From: Hexactinellida sp. DTS-2022
Taxonomy: Eukaryota; Porifera; Hexactinellida
Length of the DNA stretch: 64,000 nt
Assembly (NCBI GenBank): GCA_028753945.1
Contig: JAPNXP010000002.1
Coordinates: 14,329,624 to 14,393,623 of the forward strand
Direction of reading: 5' to 3'
A program made the translations under genes and the position numbers. Positions within the stretch are counted from its first letter, which is position 1. The number at the start of each line of letters is the position of its first letter. The notes under the pieces are model-generated. The model saw only the letters and a list, made by a program, of their open reading frames with translations, searched no databases and had not been told where the DNA came from. This document shows, piece after piece, positions 11,705 to 23,701 of the stretch.

Positions 11705-14700
11705 ATGGCCAGTTCATCTAGCTTCACAAAGCTGGACGCAGTGGATGATTCATGGAAACAGATCCAAATCACTACATTCACCAACTGGTTCAATAACCGC
11801 ATGAGGGGTAACTTGAAGGAGAAGGAGATCAAGAAGCAGGTGCAGGATCTGTTCAGTGACCTGAAAGACGGACTTATGCTGGCAGACCTCCTCAACAAGC
11901 TGGCCACCCCCAAGGTGGTACAGAAAGTTAACAAGATTCCAAAGTTCCACTCTCAGTGCTTGGAGAATATCGGCGCTTCTCTTACCTTTATCGCGCAGCA
12001 AAAAGTGAGATTAGTTAATATAGGTGAGTTCATTATCAATCTATCTGTTTCTGATTACTAATGACTTATGTTGATAATTATATAGGGCTCAATTTTTTCA
12101 ATTACTAAAATTGCCTCGGTCAATTAAAAGCGTTATAAACTGATCTTTCTTAGTCCCTGCCCCACTTGTTGATAGTAAACATTAATTTAAATATTCTATT
12201 CAATTCAATTTCGGATCCCGGTTTTCTGAAATATTGAAAAAGATTACGCCTATGTTCATGAGAGAAATTGCGAACCGATTAGCTTCAGAGATAAAATTCC
12301 CTCTATCCTTGTTTGTTCACTGAGTTTTATTACTTTGTATTTCGTACAAAAGTTAACAATTCTTTATACAGGTCTGCATATTGTGAACGGCTTTTCGTCT
12401 CCTTAATATTAATAACTTTATTTTGAACAAGCTATATTGTCCCGATTTAACAATTTACATTTTGTATTAATGTTGAGTTCCCTTAGTATGAAGTCTCTCT
12501 AAATTTTTGTATAAATTTTTTTGTCCTCAACTTAAATATTAATAATAAAAGAACATAATTATAACTGACACTCATTTACAAGAAATTACTCACAGTAGGT
12601 CATCAAAAAACTCGACTGGGTTATAACAACAACACAATTAGTATTCCTGATTAGACCTGACAATCCTTAGCTATTTAACACTGACTCTCACAACGCACTT
12701 ATTTCATACAAGCACATCTCTGTACTCTCCGTTATTCGTAGCTTCAGGGGCTGCCGAGCTCACGTTGTTATCAGCTGTTACTCTTTCTCCCTCGGCGGCG
12801 AATTCTCTCTCCATTTGCTGCTTGTCTATGCTCGCCGTTTTGCCTGAGGTATCCATTATATTCCCATACACGATTACTTCTTCCTTCAAGACACTGACAT
12901 CCAACTCCTCGTACACATTTGCGCCTTGCTGAGGAGTATCATCGATTTCGTATGGGTTGTAGACTACGTTCTTGTTGACATCCTTGGTATCTTCTGTTAT
13001 TTCTTTATCCATTTGGGAAAATTCACTTTTCTTCGCGCTCTCTAACAGTGATTCTCTACATCTCTTTGCCTTGACTCTACTCTTGCTCCTTCTGTATATA
13101 GCGCAAATTGTTATTATCAGAAGGACAACCAAGAATGATATAATCATTAACCCGCCTATGCCAATGCCTGCTATATGCTCCGCTTTCAAGAACCCTGGTA
13201 TCGGAATGCAGGTTGTGTTCATTGCTATGTTTACCATGTAGCCATGGAGACAGATGCACTCGAAGCTGCCTACCGTATTGTTGCAACGCAACCCCTTTGT
13301 CACATCGCACAATGTTTCATTATAACATTCGTCAATATCATCACACTTGAACCCGTCTGTTAGGTTGAATCCTTCTCTGCAGCTGCAGTTATAAAACCCC
13401 ATCGTGTTTGTACAGTTGTGCTCGCATTGGTGCGTCCCATCAGCGCACTCGTCCGCGTCCACACAAGGTATCCCCTTGTTGCCTATCACGTCCACAACCA
13501 TAGAAGGGTCTATCACTACAGTACTGTTAGTAATATTGGTGTTATCCATGTTAATGGTACTGTTGTCCATCGTGCTATTGGTATTGTTCATGGTGCTATT
13601 AGTGGTATTGTTCATGGTGCCATTACTGTTATACATTGTGCCATTACTGTTTTCCATTGTGCTATTACTGTTATCCATGTCATTACTGTTATCCATTGTG
13701 CTATTGGCTAACATAATTGCGGTTAAGTTGAAATCAAAACCAGAGCGACAGGTGCAATAATAATCTCCTTTTGTGTTATTGCATAGTTGTTTGCAGCTGT
13801 TCTGTTCCTTGCTAGCACACTCGTCAACATCTAGACAACTCCTTGAGTTTACAACCAGCTTAAAACCAGGCCTGCAGTTACAGTTGTATCCTCCAATTGT
13901 ATTCTCACAAAGACTACCGTCCTTTTGACCCTCTTCGGTGCAGTTGTGTGTATTATCTGTACACTCATCAATATCCACGCAAGTTCTTAGTTCCATTAGT
14001 GTGCTTAGTCCCATTATTTCAAACCCTTCGTAACAACCACAGACATAGCCCCCTATTTGGTTGGTGCAGAGCTGGTCACATACCTTTGTGGTCGCGTTCT
14101 TGTCCTCGCACTCATCTACATCTAAGCACTCTTCTATGTCGGTAACTTTATTCCTTACTATCTTGAATCCGTCCACACACGAACACTCGAATCCACTGAA
14201 TGTGTTTACGCAGATCTGCTCAGTCGTGCAGTTAACCTCCCCGAAACATTGGTATGATAACTTGTTTTCACATCCCTCGTACAATGTAAGATCTGTCAGA
14301 AGTAACCCTTCAGCGTCCATTGGTGTGTCACACACCCCACCCAAGAACTCAATGCCATAGTCAATGGATACTCTAGACGTCCACTCCGTTGAGCCGCAAA
14401 TACAGTCGAACATGTTGTCACCGTACAAGTGTATCTGTGTGAGGTTTATTTTCTGTTGAAATGCTCTGTCATCCAAGGATGTGTATTTGTTGTTCTGCAG
14501 GTAGATGTACTTAAGGTTGAACATTGGCTGGAATATTAAGCTAGGAATGAAACCTGGGTTAGAATTCATGTAGAGAGACTCCACCATTGTCAAGTTCGCA
14601 AATGCATTATTCTTAACATCCCTAGTCGTAATCTCATTATGACTGAGGTCAAGTTCCTTCAATTTTCCAAGATCTCTGAATTGGTACGCTTTTATCTCTT

Positions 14701-17700
14701 TTATCTTGTTCCCCTCTAAATCCAGCTCCGTCAGCTCGCCCAAACCCGAAAACGCGTCCGCGCTTATTGACAGGATGGCACTGTTCTTCCACGACAGCAA
14801 AACCAAGCTAGCTAGCTCCGATACGAACGCGCTTGTGACGTTAACGTCGATTACTACGTTTTTATTAGTTTCACTCGTGAATGTGGAGTTGAAGACTCGT
14901 ATTCTCGTCAGCAGCGGTTGGCTTGTGAATGACGGGAGATTCTGTAGAACTACATTCTCCGCGTCCAGGTGCTCCAGGTTTGGCAGTTTGCTGAAGAAAT
15001 TAATTTCGCTGTTCAATATAAACCAGTTGTCTTGTGATCTCAGTTGTAGCCTCTCGATCGAATTCAGAATTTTTGGTAGAACGATTGTAATGTTTCCACT
15101 GCTTAGCTTGTCGATTGTGAGGTACCTTACATTGTCGCTTATATCCAGGCTTAAGACTCCTGATAGCTCTTGGGCCTGAATAGTTAGCAATATCTGGTCA
15201 GGATTGATGCATTCTTTCAGTCCCGTGTTAACCGCAGTAATGTTATCCCTGTATACGAGGTAGGTCTCAGAGACAAAATGCAGATTATCATTGTAACACA
15301 CTGAGGAATTGCTCGACACGACTAACGCCAACAGTAGAAGTAAAATACTTGTCGATTTCCTGTTCATTCTTCAGTTGCTGCAGCTCTTTAGTTTACTGCC
15401 TATTTAATGCATTTATGTGTAATTTGATTCTGCAAACAAGCCCTGATTTGCAAGCCAACATTTCTTACAAACTGCACTTTCGATATATATTATGTAATCA
15501 TGTGTTCTGGCTCAATTCACATTTGGCGCAATTGGCTCCCCATTAAACTTGCTTGTAATCAAAACTCGGATGTCAGCAATGTCTACGACTGTTCTTTCAA
15601 TTATGATTGCGCCTCGCTATTTTGATTCGGCGACCAAATCTTTAATTTCCGGTGGATTCTCGTTATTACAAATACTGCTTATTTGTAATACTAACTGCAT
15701 TACATACAATATTAATATACACCATATTTGTTAAAGAGGGTCACCTCGGGTTTTCTAATAATAGATACTCGGACTCCCCTCTCCATGTTGACAACTGTAT
15801 TCAGATTTTATAAACTCAAAAACCAATGCGTATACTCAGTAATCGATGCAACTAAGTGATGCCAGTACAGCTATTTTAGAGCTTGTTTTATTTTAATAAT
15901 TACTAGTTAACTAATTTGCCACTCAAATGCTATTACATATCATTAAATGTTAAGTTTACACTTTTTGTTACCGCTTATCTATTCAAATAAGTTTGCTTTA
16001 TTCGTCGTTATTCCATTGAAAGCTTTTGAATTCCTTACTTTAACAAGCTTCCATTTCAAAGAAGGCTGCATTCAATTGCAACTTAGCATTAATTTACATA
16101 GAAGTTGTATCTGGAGATAAATTACTTACGATTAATTCTACCGCTATTGTATTGTTCTAGCTCCACAGCTGCAGAATCCTTCCAGCACACTGTTTCTGAT
16201 TATACTCGTACCTGTGTTTGTACTCGTAATCATGCGTTTGTTGCCTTCTCGAGATAAGTGTTTTATTCAGTACTATTCACCTGCAATCTGATCAAGTTAT
16301 TTGGCACATCATAGGTCCTGGCCTTAGGGCCGATAATGGGGAGTTAATTAGGGGGAATTGGCCCTCCCCCAATATTTGTTTTCAATAGCCAATAAAATCA
16401 GGGGTAAAACATGTGACATTGGATGACAAGTCAAAACTTTCTCTCGCTTGCTCGCAAATTGTTTGTACTCCCAGGAAAGAATTCATAGGTACTCCCCTGA
16501 ATAATAACTGTGAAACGAGAAGTGTAAGATCTCCCCAGTAATACTTATTAGCATATTACTATAAGCTTTACAATTGCTCTCATTCCAAAATTTGACGAAT
16601 AAAACATTGGACACTGCCCACTAATTCCGTTGTAAACCCTCCCGATAAGACGGTATAATATGTATCACTTATTTACTCGTTATCCCACAAACTATGTCTC
16701 TCTCCTCCTCCGTACAATCCATGTATTGTTTCGCGTTTTCTACGCACTCAGTTTCGCAGCTGGACACCCGCGTGTATGTCCTCTCGTCGATGACTTCTCG
16801 CGAGTCTTCCGTCCGCGCTCGGCACGCCCCGAGGCACTCGGCTGCCAGATCCAGTGTGAACGCACATTTGGTGTCGTAGCTCAGGAACCAGTAGAAGCTC
16901 ACGCGCTTATCTGTGTTGTTGAGACAGGAGACGCAGTCGTAAGGCAGCGAATCGCAGTACTCCTGATTCATAACCTCGGAGTACTTGTTCCAGCCCAGGC
17001 CCGCCGAGCTGCCGGCTGCGTACACGAACAGCAATAGCGACACAGCCAGCATCATCAGGGAGTACATCCTCGCTCTCTGCATGTACCCCACTGCGCTGGG
17101 TGACAAGGTCTGCAGCTTTACTCTCCCAGTGCGAGTCTCCACGTATCCGATGCCCGCCTGGTGCGCCCTTAATAGAACCCCGGTCAGCTCCTCCACGCGC
17201 ACCTCGAACAGCTGATTCAGCTTCTGCTGCCCCGGCACCACCGGCTGTCGCAGCACCAGCGGAATCGTGCAGCAGCTGACCGCGCAGTGCTGACACGTTA
17301 TTATCAGCCAGGTTAGCATGACAACGGTAAGGGGCACAGATATGTACAGAGTGACCGGACTGGCTAGCGCTATCAGCGCACACAATAGGAACAACCAGCG
17401 AGCGCACGAGAAGTACCAGTAGCGATACAGAGTTGATTTCGTGTAAGCCTGTGTCTCTTTGATGAAATGGTTTGATTTGGCGTAACAAGAATCTCTTAGA
17501 AAGATTGTTCTTCCAATCTTTTTAACCTCAACATTGCTCTCTCTCACTGCCGTCAGGTCTGTCCCCCCGTACTGAGCATGGAGTGTATTCTTGGAGTTTA
17601 TTGCTGTAGTCATTATCTGCAACAGCTTATTTTCAGCCTTAGCCCTTATCTTAATAATTGAGCCTACTGTCCTATATAATGTTGATTACGACAGGACTGC

Positions 17701-20700
17701 CCTCTTTTCTCCATGATCTAACTAACATAATATTATGTGCTACCAATACTCAATTAATTCAGCAGAAATAATATTATATGGGAGTGATTTTAGTACAACG
17801 CTACTAATTTGAGATAATGGCTTTTTTACAATCTGTGTCCTGCAGAAATAATGTTTCCTTATTTAATTCGACCTCAGTTTTGATAATTCCATATTTTAAT
17901 ATGAAATCCTTGTTTCCCATTCGGACTTAAGTTCCTAAATGGCTGTGGCTGATTTAGTGTTTATTTATTCTTCTCTGTTAATGCTCAAGAAATAACTAAC
18001 TCTATTATATACCAATATCGCAACGGGATTTAGAACATACATACAATTCTATTCCCACTTTCTCTCTCTCATGACATCTCGTTTACATACGACTCAGCTC
18101 TTTTCTGTTGTATTATTACTCCTACTGACTGCACATCTACAAATTATATAATAATGTTTGGGTTGGTACACTTGTATGTACTACTACCACTGCAGTTATT
18201 ATATTTGTTTATAATATCCTCTGATGACAGTTAGTAGGGAAGACAGCCAGTGTAGTTTCACACCTTTTGATCAGCCATATTTCTGCTGAATCTAGCGCTG
18301 GTTAAGTAAGCTCTATTCCTCAAAATTTTAGATTTCTATTCTACAAATAAATCAATTTGGATAATGTAATTCTTCAGAGTAATTTCATCATACACAAAAG
18401 TCGATCTTACATTGGCAGTATGCGTAATGTATAGATTTACTATTGCCTCTAATGTTGTCATCTGTTTCTACATCTTTTCTTTATTTCCTTCGTATTCATC
18501 TTCATTCCTTCCTGTCTGCCATAATCGGGTTTAAAATGTGTTTTTGGTTGTTATCGAATATCCAGCACTTGTTTGTCATTTGTCACCGAATTGAGACTTT
18601 GAAATGGGCTCTGGAGACTAACAGCTAACCTTTCAGGAGCTCTTAAATCCGGAATTGGAGTTAGTGCTGACTCCGCTTAATCGGGTCAAATTTTACAGGA
18701 TTTATTGTATGGAATGACAGTTTGGCTTAAAATATTTTCGGTTAATAGATTTGTCCGCTTAATCGGGTCAAAGTAACCTGTTCCCGAGGTGACTCTATTA
18801 AGCGGAGTCGACTGTAATTAATCAGCTAAGGTAATTTTCTTGGTATGCAAGATTATTTTGTATTTTTGTTGTATCGTTCTCTGTTTTGAGTTCTGAATTT
18901 TTACTAATATAATACCCGTTAGTTCTAACTCATGTCTTGGTGTTCCTATGTTAGCTCGCTCTATATGTGCTTATTCTTATCCATCTGACCCTACAGGCCC
19001 AGAGGACATATACGACGGCAACCAGAAGCTGATCCTCGGGCTGATATGGACTCTGATCAAGACGTACCAGATCAAGAGCTCCGGGAAGAGAGTCTCGACC
19101 AAGAAGGCTATGCTCGCATGGATCAACATACAGATCCCCATGTACCGGATCCAGAACTTCACTGTCGACTGGAACAACGGCAAGGCGCTCTGCGGTCTGG
19201 TCGATCAGATTAAGCCCGGCCTGTGCAAGGACCACATGGGGCTAGACAAGAGCAACGGGCTGGAGAACTGCACGGTCGGGATGGATCTAGCGGAGAAGCA
19301 CCACAAGGTACCTACCTCTTCAATTAACAGGAATATTATAAGATTGTAGCCTACGTATATGCCAAGGTTGCATGTTTATTACCGTTATTCGGTTGAGAAC
19401 CGAATATATGCGGTTGACAAAATAGTACTCAGTGCAACCTCGATTATCGGAACTCGTTAGGACCAGTCAAACATGTTCGAATTTTAACGCTGAATTAATT
19501 TATGGAATAACATTGGGAAGGTGTGTTCGGATAATGGAAGTTTGGGTAATCGAGGTTGCACTGTATTTGGTTGACCAAATAATATTTAGTTTATTATATT
19601 TTCCCAGCGAATCTTCTATGTTCAGAAATTTAACCTCTATAATCTAAATTTATTAAAATGAATTTGATTACCTCTTATTAAAAATACTTTATTACTCTAG
19701 TCCGCCGAATGGCACTATCAATATTCGGTTTAAGTGGCTTCAACTTGTCTATACATATCCATTCGTTGTCTAGGTTCCTAAGATCGTGTCTCCCGCCGAC
19801 CTGAATAACCCCATGATCGACGAGCTCAGCGTTATGACCTACCTCTCGTATTTCTTCGGCCCGGCTAACGCGAGGCTGATGAAGTGGCTGCAGGAGAAAC
19901 TCCCCGAGAAGAAGATAACAAACTTCACGACGGACTGGAACGACGGGACCAACCTAGCTCTGCTCATCAACAGGGTCTACAACGATCTGGCTGCTGACTT
20001 CGCTGACTACAATAAGGAGAACGCAATGGTGAGTACATGCATTCTCTATGTGCTATCTACCTGTACAGGTGGTTTGATATTATAGCATTATGCCACTGTA
20101 GGAGAACTGTAAGCGCATATTCCAGATCGCCGAGGACAACCTCGGAATCTCCTGTCTCGTGTCTGCTAAGGAGTTCACCAATCCGGAGATCGACGAGATC
20201 GTAGTGGCCTGTTTGCTCTGGTCCGTTAAGCTCTCTGACCGCAAGGCCAAGGGCCTCAGGATGACTGGGGAAATTGTAGAAGCAGGCTCCGTGGTGCGAG
20301 TCGGAGAAGAATGCGTATTCTACGTGTCTGGCGCTAAAAACGTGCGAGAAGTTAAGATCACAATGCAAGGTCCCTCCAAGGACCCCTCCGTCACGATTGA
20401 GCCGTTCGACGCTAACAGCGTAGCCGTCAAGTTTACCCCTCCCGATCCCGGAAACTATACGGTGTTCGGGCTGTACACGGGCGCCAACATCCCGGGGTCC
20501 CCCTACACCATCCAGGCGGCGGACCCCTCCAAGCTGCAGCTGCTGGGACAGATCCCCACTGCCCTGCAGGTCAAGGAAGTGGAGGAAGTCTTCTTCAAGT
20601 CGCACGGCGTGGGTCCGGGCCGCCTCATCGCCAAATCTTCTCAGGGCCGCACTCTGGAAGCCGACTTTACAGAGACGGAGTCGGACTCCTTCTTCCTGAA

Positions 20701-22483
20701 GCTCAACCCCAAGGAGGTGGGGGACGTGAAGCTAACCGTCACGTGGTCCGGCCTATCGATTCCTCAGAGCCCCTTCAAGTTCTCCGTCTGTGACGCGTCC
20801 AAGGCTAGCGCCTACGGACGCCACCTCTCCACGAAGGAGGGAAAGGTGGGACAGCCCTTCGAGATGACTGTGCAGGGAAGGTATGCGGGGAACGTGCAGC
20901 CGCGCATAATCCCCAAAGGCGCCACCACGAGTCCGCACGTGGAGCTGGAGGAGCTCAGCCAGGGCACCTACAAGGCGCAGTTCCTCCCCTACGAGGTGGG
21001 GCTGCACGAGATAGAGATATACTGGGGCAAGGCGCAGATCCCCGGGAGTCCCTTCGAGGGGGACATCACCCCCGCCGCCAACGCCAGTCTCTGCAGCGCC
21101 TACGGAGAGGGACTCAAGAAGTGCCAGGCCACAATCCCGGCGCACTTCACTATAGTGGGCAACCAAGCCGAGATGGTCCAGCAGCGACATCTCGAGGTAG
21201 CGATAACCGACAACGACCAGCATCCCGTCGACTGCAAACTCAACATGATCGACCAGATGGACGGCTCCTACGGGGCCACCTACACCGTCCCCACCCCCGG
21301 ACACTACCAAGTAATCATCACCGTGGCCAAGAAGCCGATACCCGGGTCTCCTTTTAACGTCACTGCGATTCCTCCGGCCCGGGCGGACCTCTGTATCGCG
21401 TACGGATCCGCGCTGGACCAGGACGTGACGCACACCACGGGACAGACCCTGGAGTTCAATGTGGACACAAGGAATGCGGGGGCCTCCCAGCTGGAGACCA
21501 AGCTGAAGCAACCCGATAACACTACTGGCCGCGTGTTCATGGCGGACGACGGGAGGGGGATCTACTCGGTCAAATTCGACGCCCCCTTGATGGGCCGCTA
21601 CAAGATCGCGGTCAAGTGGGGGGACGTGCACATCCCCGGGAGTCCCTTCCTGTGCAAGGTGTTCCAGGGCCCCGACGCGTCCAAGGTGCGGGCCTACGGG
21701 CCTGGCCTGGAGGACGGGATGGTCAACGGGACGGGCGAGTTCACGATAGACACCAAGAACGCCGGTATCGGAACTCTGATTATCCGCGTGCACGGGATCA
21801 AAGGGGCGTTCAAGATAGACGCGTACGCAGCTGACGACACACAGCCGCGCATCCTGCTGGGGCGGTACGACCCCTCCCTCCCCGGCATCTACACCATATC
21901 GGTGCGCTGGTCCGGCGAGCACGTCCCGGGCAGTCCCTTCCGCGTGGAGATCATGGACGAGGACTTCGACGACGAGTACAACGAGGACTTCTCGCGTGCG
22001 CAGCGGAGACGGATCGCCATGTCCGAGAACCAGGGTCCCCTAAACGAGTTCGAGTCCCAAACGCCCGCCTACGGCCAGCAGCAGGGGTACAACTTCTCGC
22101 CCTTCAACAACAGGGCCTCCGGCGGCGTGTACTCCACGCAGAGCATGACGCAGAGACAGATCGACGAGAACTTCTACGTGCAGGGGGACACGAGCGTCTC
22201 TGACGAAAAAGAGAAGATGAAGAAGAAGGGTTTCGGCTGGTTCAAGAACCCCGCGGATGCTAAATCCAAACCTGCCAAGAAGGGAAAGAAAGGCAAGCCG
22301 GTCCGTGTCCGTCAGACCAGCTTCGGGGCCGCAGACACGCAGCAGCACAGCAAGCAGCACCGACGGGTGATGGCTGCCCCCCAGCAGATGATGTACGGGT
22401 ACCCGCCTCCCAACCCCTACATGTACCCGTACCAGCAGTACCCGCAGCCGCAGTACAATCCCTACGCGTATATGCCGCAATAG
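11705..22483 (+). CDS. Second three-CH filamin, short form with 6 Ig repeats, 4 exons
   Basis: Exons 11705-12023, 18997-19307, 19774-20028 and 20102-22483 sum to 3,267 nt, or 1,088 residues, in frame. The first intron splits the same glycine (after V/NI) in the same phase as intron 1 of the first filamin, which supports tandem duplication. Three CH domains fill the first ~300 residues ([20 protein letters not shown] and [10 protein letters not shown] cores). Six filamin repeats match repeats 15-20 of the neighbour in order, for example [11 protein letters not shown] against LLGKIPAVLHV, and YGEGLKKC against TGEGLKVA. The tail is unlike the neighbour's: an acidic stretch ([11 protein letters not shown]), a Lys-rich patch (AKKGKKGKP) and a Pro/Tyr/Gln-rich end. 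Family knowledge predicts a cortical actin crosslinker with a much shorter reach. Intron 1 is about 7 kb and hosts two genes on the opposite strand. Confidence 0.95.
12465..12520. mobile_element. Fragment of the 60763-type MITE in filamin-2 intron 1
   Basis: About 55 bp (TTGAGTTCCCTTAGTATGAA and GTCTCTCTA) align with the inner segment of the complete MITE at 60763-60955. No terminal repeats remain. Confidence 0.45.
12704..15367 (-). CDS. LRR and EGF-like single-pass receptor-like protein, nested in filamin-2 intron 1
   Basis: One uninterrupted frame of 887 residues. A signal peptide ([12 protein letters not shown]) is followed by leucine-rich repeats ([20 protein letters not shown] and [11 protein letters not shown]) with an LRR C-cap near [10 protein letters not shown]. 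Then come several EGF modules of calcium-binding type, each opened by DVDECxD/DIDECxD and carrying six cysteines. Between two EGFs sits a stalk of about 70 residues built of repeated N-S/N-T units, all potential N-glycosylation sites. One transmembrane helix ([20 protein letters not shown]) leads to a tail of about 130 residues with tyrosine motifs YNPYEI, YEEL, YGNI and YRDVL. The architecture suggests a surface adhesion or signalling receptor; no orthologue is recognised. It lies wholly within the 7-kb intron, on the opposite strand, with its own start and stop. Confidence 0.9.
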   Translation of the reverse strand: MNRKSTSILLLLLALVVSSNSSVCYNDNLHFVSETYLVYRDNITAVNTGLKECINPDQILLTIQAQELSGVLSLDISDNVRYLTIDKLSSGNITIVLPKILNSIERLQLRSQDNWFILNSEINFFSKLPNLEHLDAENVVLQNLPSFTSQPLLTRIRVFNSTFTSETNKNVVIDVNVTSAFVSELASLVLLSWKNSAILSISADAFSGLGELTELDLEGNKIKEIKAYQFRDLGKLKELDLSHNEITTRDVKNNAFANLTMVESLYMNSNPGFIPSLIFQPMFNLKYIYLQNNKYTSLDDRAFQQKINLTQIHLYGDNMFDCICGSTEWTSRVSIDYGIEFLGGVCDTPMDAEGLLLTDLTLYEGCENKLSYQCFGEVNCTTEQICVNTFSGFECSCVDGFKIVRNKVTDIEECLDVDECEDKNATTKVCDQLCTNQIGGYVCGCYEGFEIMGLSTLMELRTCVDIDECTDNTHNCTEEGQKDGSLCENTIGGYNCNCRPGFKLVVNSRSCLDVDECASKEQNSCKQLCNNTKGDYYCTCRSGFDFNLTAIMLANSTMDNSNDMDNSNSTMENSNGTMYNSNGTMNNTTNSTMNNTNSTMDNSTINMDNTNITNSTVVIDPSMVVDVIGNKGIPCVDADECADGTHQCEHNCTNTMGFYNCSCREGFNLTDGFKCDDIDECYNETLCDVTKGLRCNNTVGSFECICLHGYMVNIAMNTTCIPIPGFLKAEHIAGIGIGGLMIISFLVVLLIITICAIYRRSKSRVKAKRCRESLLESAKKSEFSQMDKEITEDTKDVNKNVVYNPYEIDDTPQQGANVYEELDVSVLKEEVIVYGNIMDTSGKTASIDKQQMEREFAAEGERVTADNNVSSAAPEATNNGEYRDVLV
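13500..13711 (-). repeat. Coding tandem repeat giving an Asn-Ser/Thr stalk
   Basis: Units of about 21 bp encode variants of NSNGTM / NSTMDN in the LRR-EGF protein. They are imperfect, so the array has drifted. Each unit gives one or two N-glycosylation sequons, predicting a heavily glycosylated spacer between EGF modules. Confidence 0.8.
16669..17622 (-). CDS. Unrecognised multi-pass membrane protein with Cys-rich C-terminal domain, nested in filamin-2 intron 1
   Basis: 317 residues, one exon. A soluble N-terminal ~85 residues precede two adjacent hydrophobic segments ([18 protein letters not shown] and [15 protein letters not shown]) and a Cys cluster (CQHCAVSCC). A middle cytoplasmic-like segment rich in charged residues follows, then a third hydrophobic helix ([16 protein letters not shown]). 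The last ~110 residues carry about a dozen cysteines in spaced pairs, as in disulphide-bonded extracellular domains. The GC-rich codon use differs from the surrounding intron and supports a real gene. I do not recognise the family. Like its nested neighbour it opposes the host gene. Confidence 0.75.
   Translation of the reverse strand: MQIMTTAINSKNTLHAQYGGTDLTAVRESNVEVKKIGRTIFLRDSCYAKSNHFIKETQAYTKSTLYRYWYFSCARWLFLLCALIALASPVTLYISVPLTVVMLTWLIITCQHCAVSCCTIPLVLRQPVVPGQQKLNQLFEVRVEELTGVLLRAHQAGIGYVETRTGRVKLQTLSPSAVGYMQRARMYSLMMLAVSLLLFVYAAGSSAGLGWNKYSEVMNQEYCDSLPYDCVSCLNNTDKRVSFYWFLSYDTKCAFTLDLAAECLGACRARTEDSREVIDERTYTRVSSCETECVENAKQYMDCTEEERDIVCGITSK
18664..18814. mobile_element. pogo-like MITE (AAGCGGAGT family) in filamin-2 intron 1
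   Basis: The right end TTAAGCGGAGTCGACTG is followed by TA; the left end has the inverted CTGACTCCGCTTAATCGG, slightly eroded at its tip. The inner sequence TTTACAGGATTTATTGTATG is shared with the complete copy at 35969-36153. Confidence 0.75.
19430..19563. mobile_element. pogo-like MITE in filamin-2 intron 2
   Basis: The left end CAGTGCAACCTCGATTATCG is mirrored by a right end reading TAATCGAGGTTGCACTG, which is followed by TA. It is 134 bp within a 466-bp intron. Confidence 0.8.
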
Positions 22484-23701
22484 TATACTTCTCTGTACCA
22501 CTATCTACTTATTAGGTTCTGATATTCCTATAACGAATTCTCTCTCTTCCAAAGAAGACCTGTTTTGCGCTTTTATTACTAATTTTTATTTATGTTTCTA
22601 TTCTCTTATTAACAATTTCCTAATATTATTTATTTTTGATTAATAATTATCCACTTATTATCTTGCGTTAATACTTGTTTGTTTACTGATCAATTCGTTA
22701 CTGCCCATAGCCCCTTATTTTGCTTAAAAATGATAGCTAATGCAAATACAGAAGAACCTTGTTACTATGAACCCTATTTCAGTCCCCTTCAAAGCCTTTT
22801 CAATACAAATGATATCGGTTAATACGGATTCCGGATTAGGGCAACGCATTTTGACGGTCCCCAGTGTTCGTACTAACGAGGTTCTACTGTATTTAATTAA
22901 GAAAATACCTTAGACATTGCAGTAGTGCGCGTTCGCGTAATTGAAGCATGAAGTGCATCTTGCGAAATTTTGAAACTTTGATTCTAAACAAAATCAAGAC
23001 TTTTTATTGAGATGTCCTGTTTCAGATTCGTATGGAGGAACATTACATATTGCAAAAAAATACGAATGGAACCTTTGTTGTTACAATAATTGCACCAGTC
23101 AGTATAGTACTTAATAATAAAATGAACCCCATGTAAATATTAAAATAAATATTATATCAGAAATAAAATAGCTAATAGTTATATCAAATATACTTGTTAT
23201 TCGACTATGGCATAATGGTCACCGAATAGATGTGTTACGTAACCCGAGAATTTCCCTCTGATGATTCTGTAACTTCACTTCGAATTTCCATAGCATTTGT
23301 ATACTTTATTTAATACTACAGTACGCTCCCCATTTATCGAAAAACTTAGTTAGATAGACTTTATTTTATGAGGATAACCGTGAACTACGGGATAACCTAT
23401 TCACTAAATGTGATCTACCATAGGGTCCTCCAGAGAAAATTAGCAACATAATTAAAATTAACAACATCTAAGTACAGTTAAAATATGTGTGTTATTTTTT
23501 CAATCGAACTTAAATTTATAGAGGTCCCAACCACATAAATATAAACGTAGCTTAGTTGACTATAATGAGTTCTAATTTGTTTCATATTTTCCCATTTTAT
23601 ATTTACTCGAATAATTGGGCTCTCGTTTCGTTGGAACATGTAATATCCCTTTATGTGGGTTCGAAATTAATTTATCTAGTTGGATGCTCGAGTCGGGTCA
23701 C
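22484..23701. other. Spacer between filamin-2 and TMEM222
   Basis: AT-rich, 1.2 kb. It holds a complete MITE at 22749-22889. A single CAGTACGCTCCCCATTTATC sequence at about 23321 looks like one end of another element, but no partner end was found. No gene is seen, although an upstream TMEM222 exon cannot be excluded. Confidence 0.5.
22749..22889. mobile_element. pogo-like MITE (GTTAGTA family)
   Basis: The left end CAGAAGAACCTTGTTACTAT and right end ACTAACGAGGTTCTACTG are inverted copies, with TA on each side. The core is nearly the same as the element before SMARCB1 (CAGTCCCCTTCAAAGCCTTT in both). Confidence 0.85.

Noticed and set aside
13404-13760. Plus-strand frame rich in Val/Leu over the LRR-EGF stalk
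   Set aside because: It is the antisense of the Asn-Ser-Thr tandem repeat, which automatically gives hydrophobic codons.
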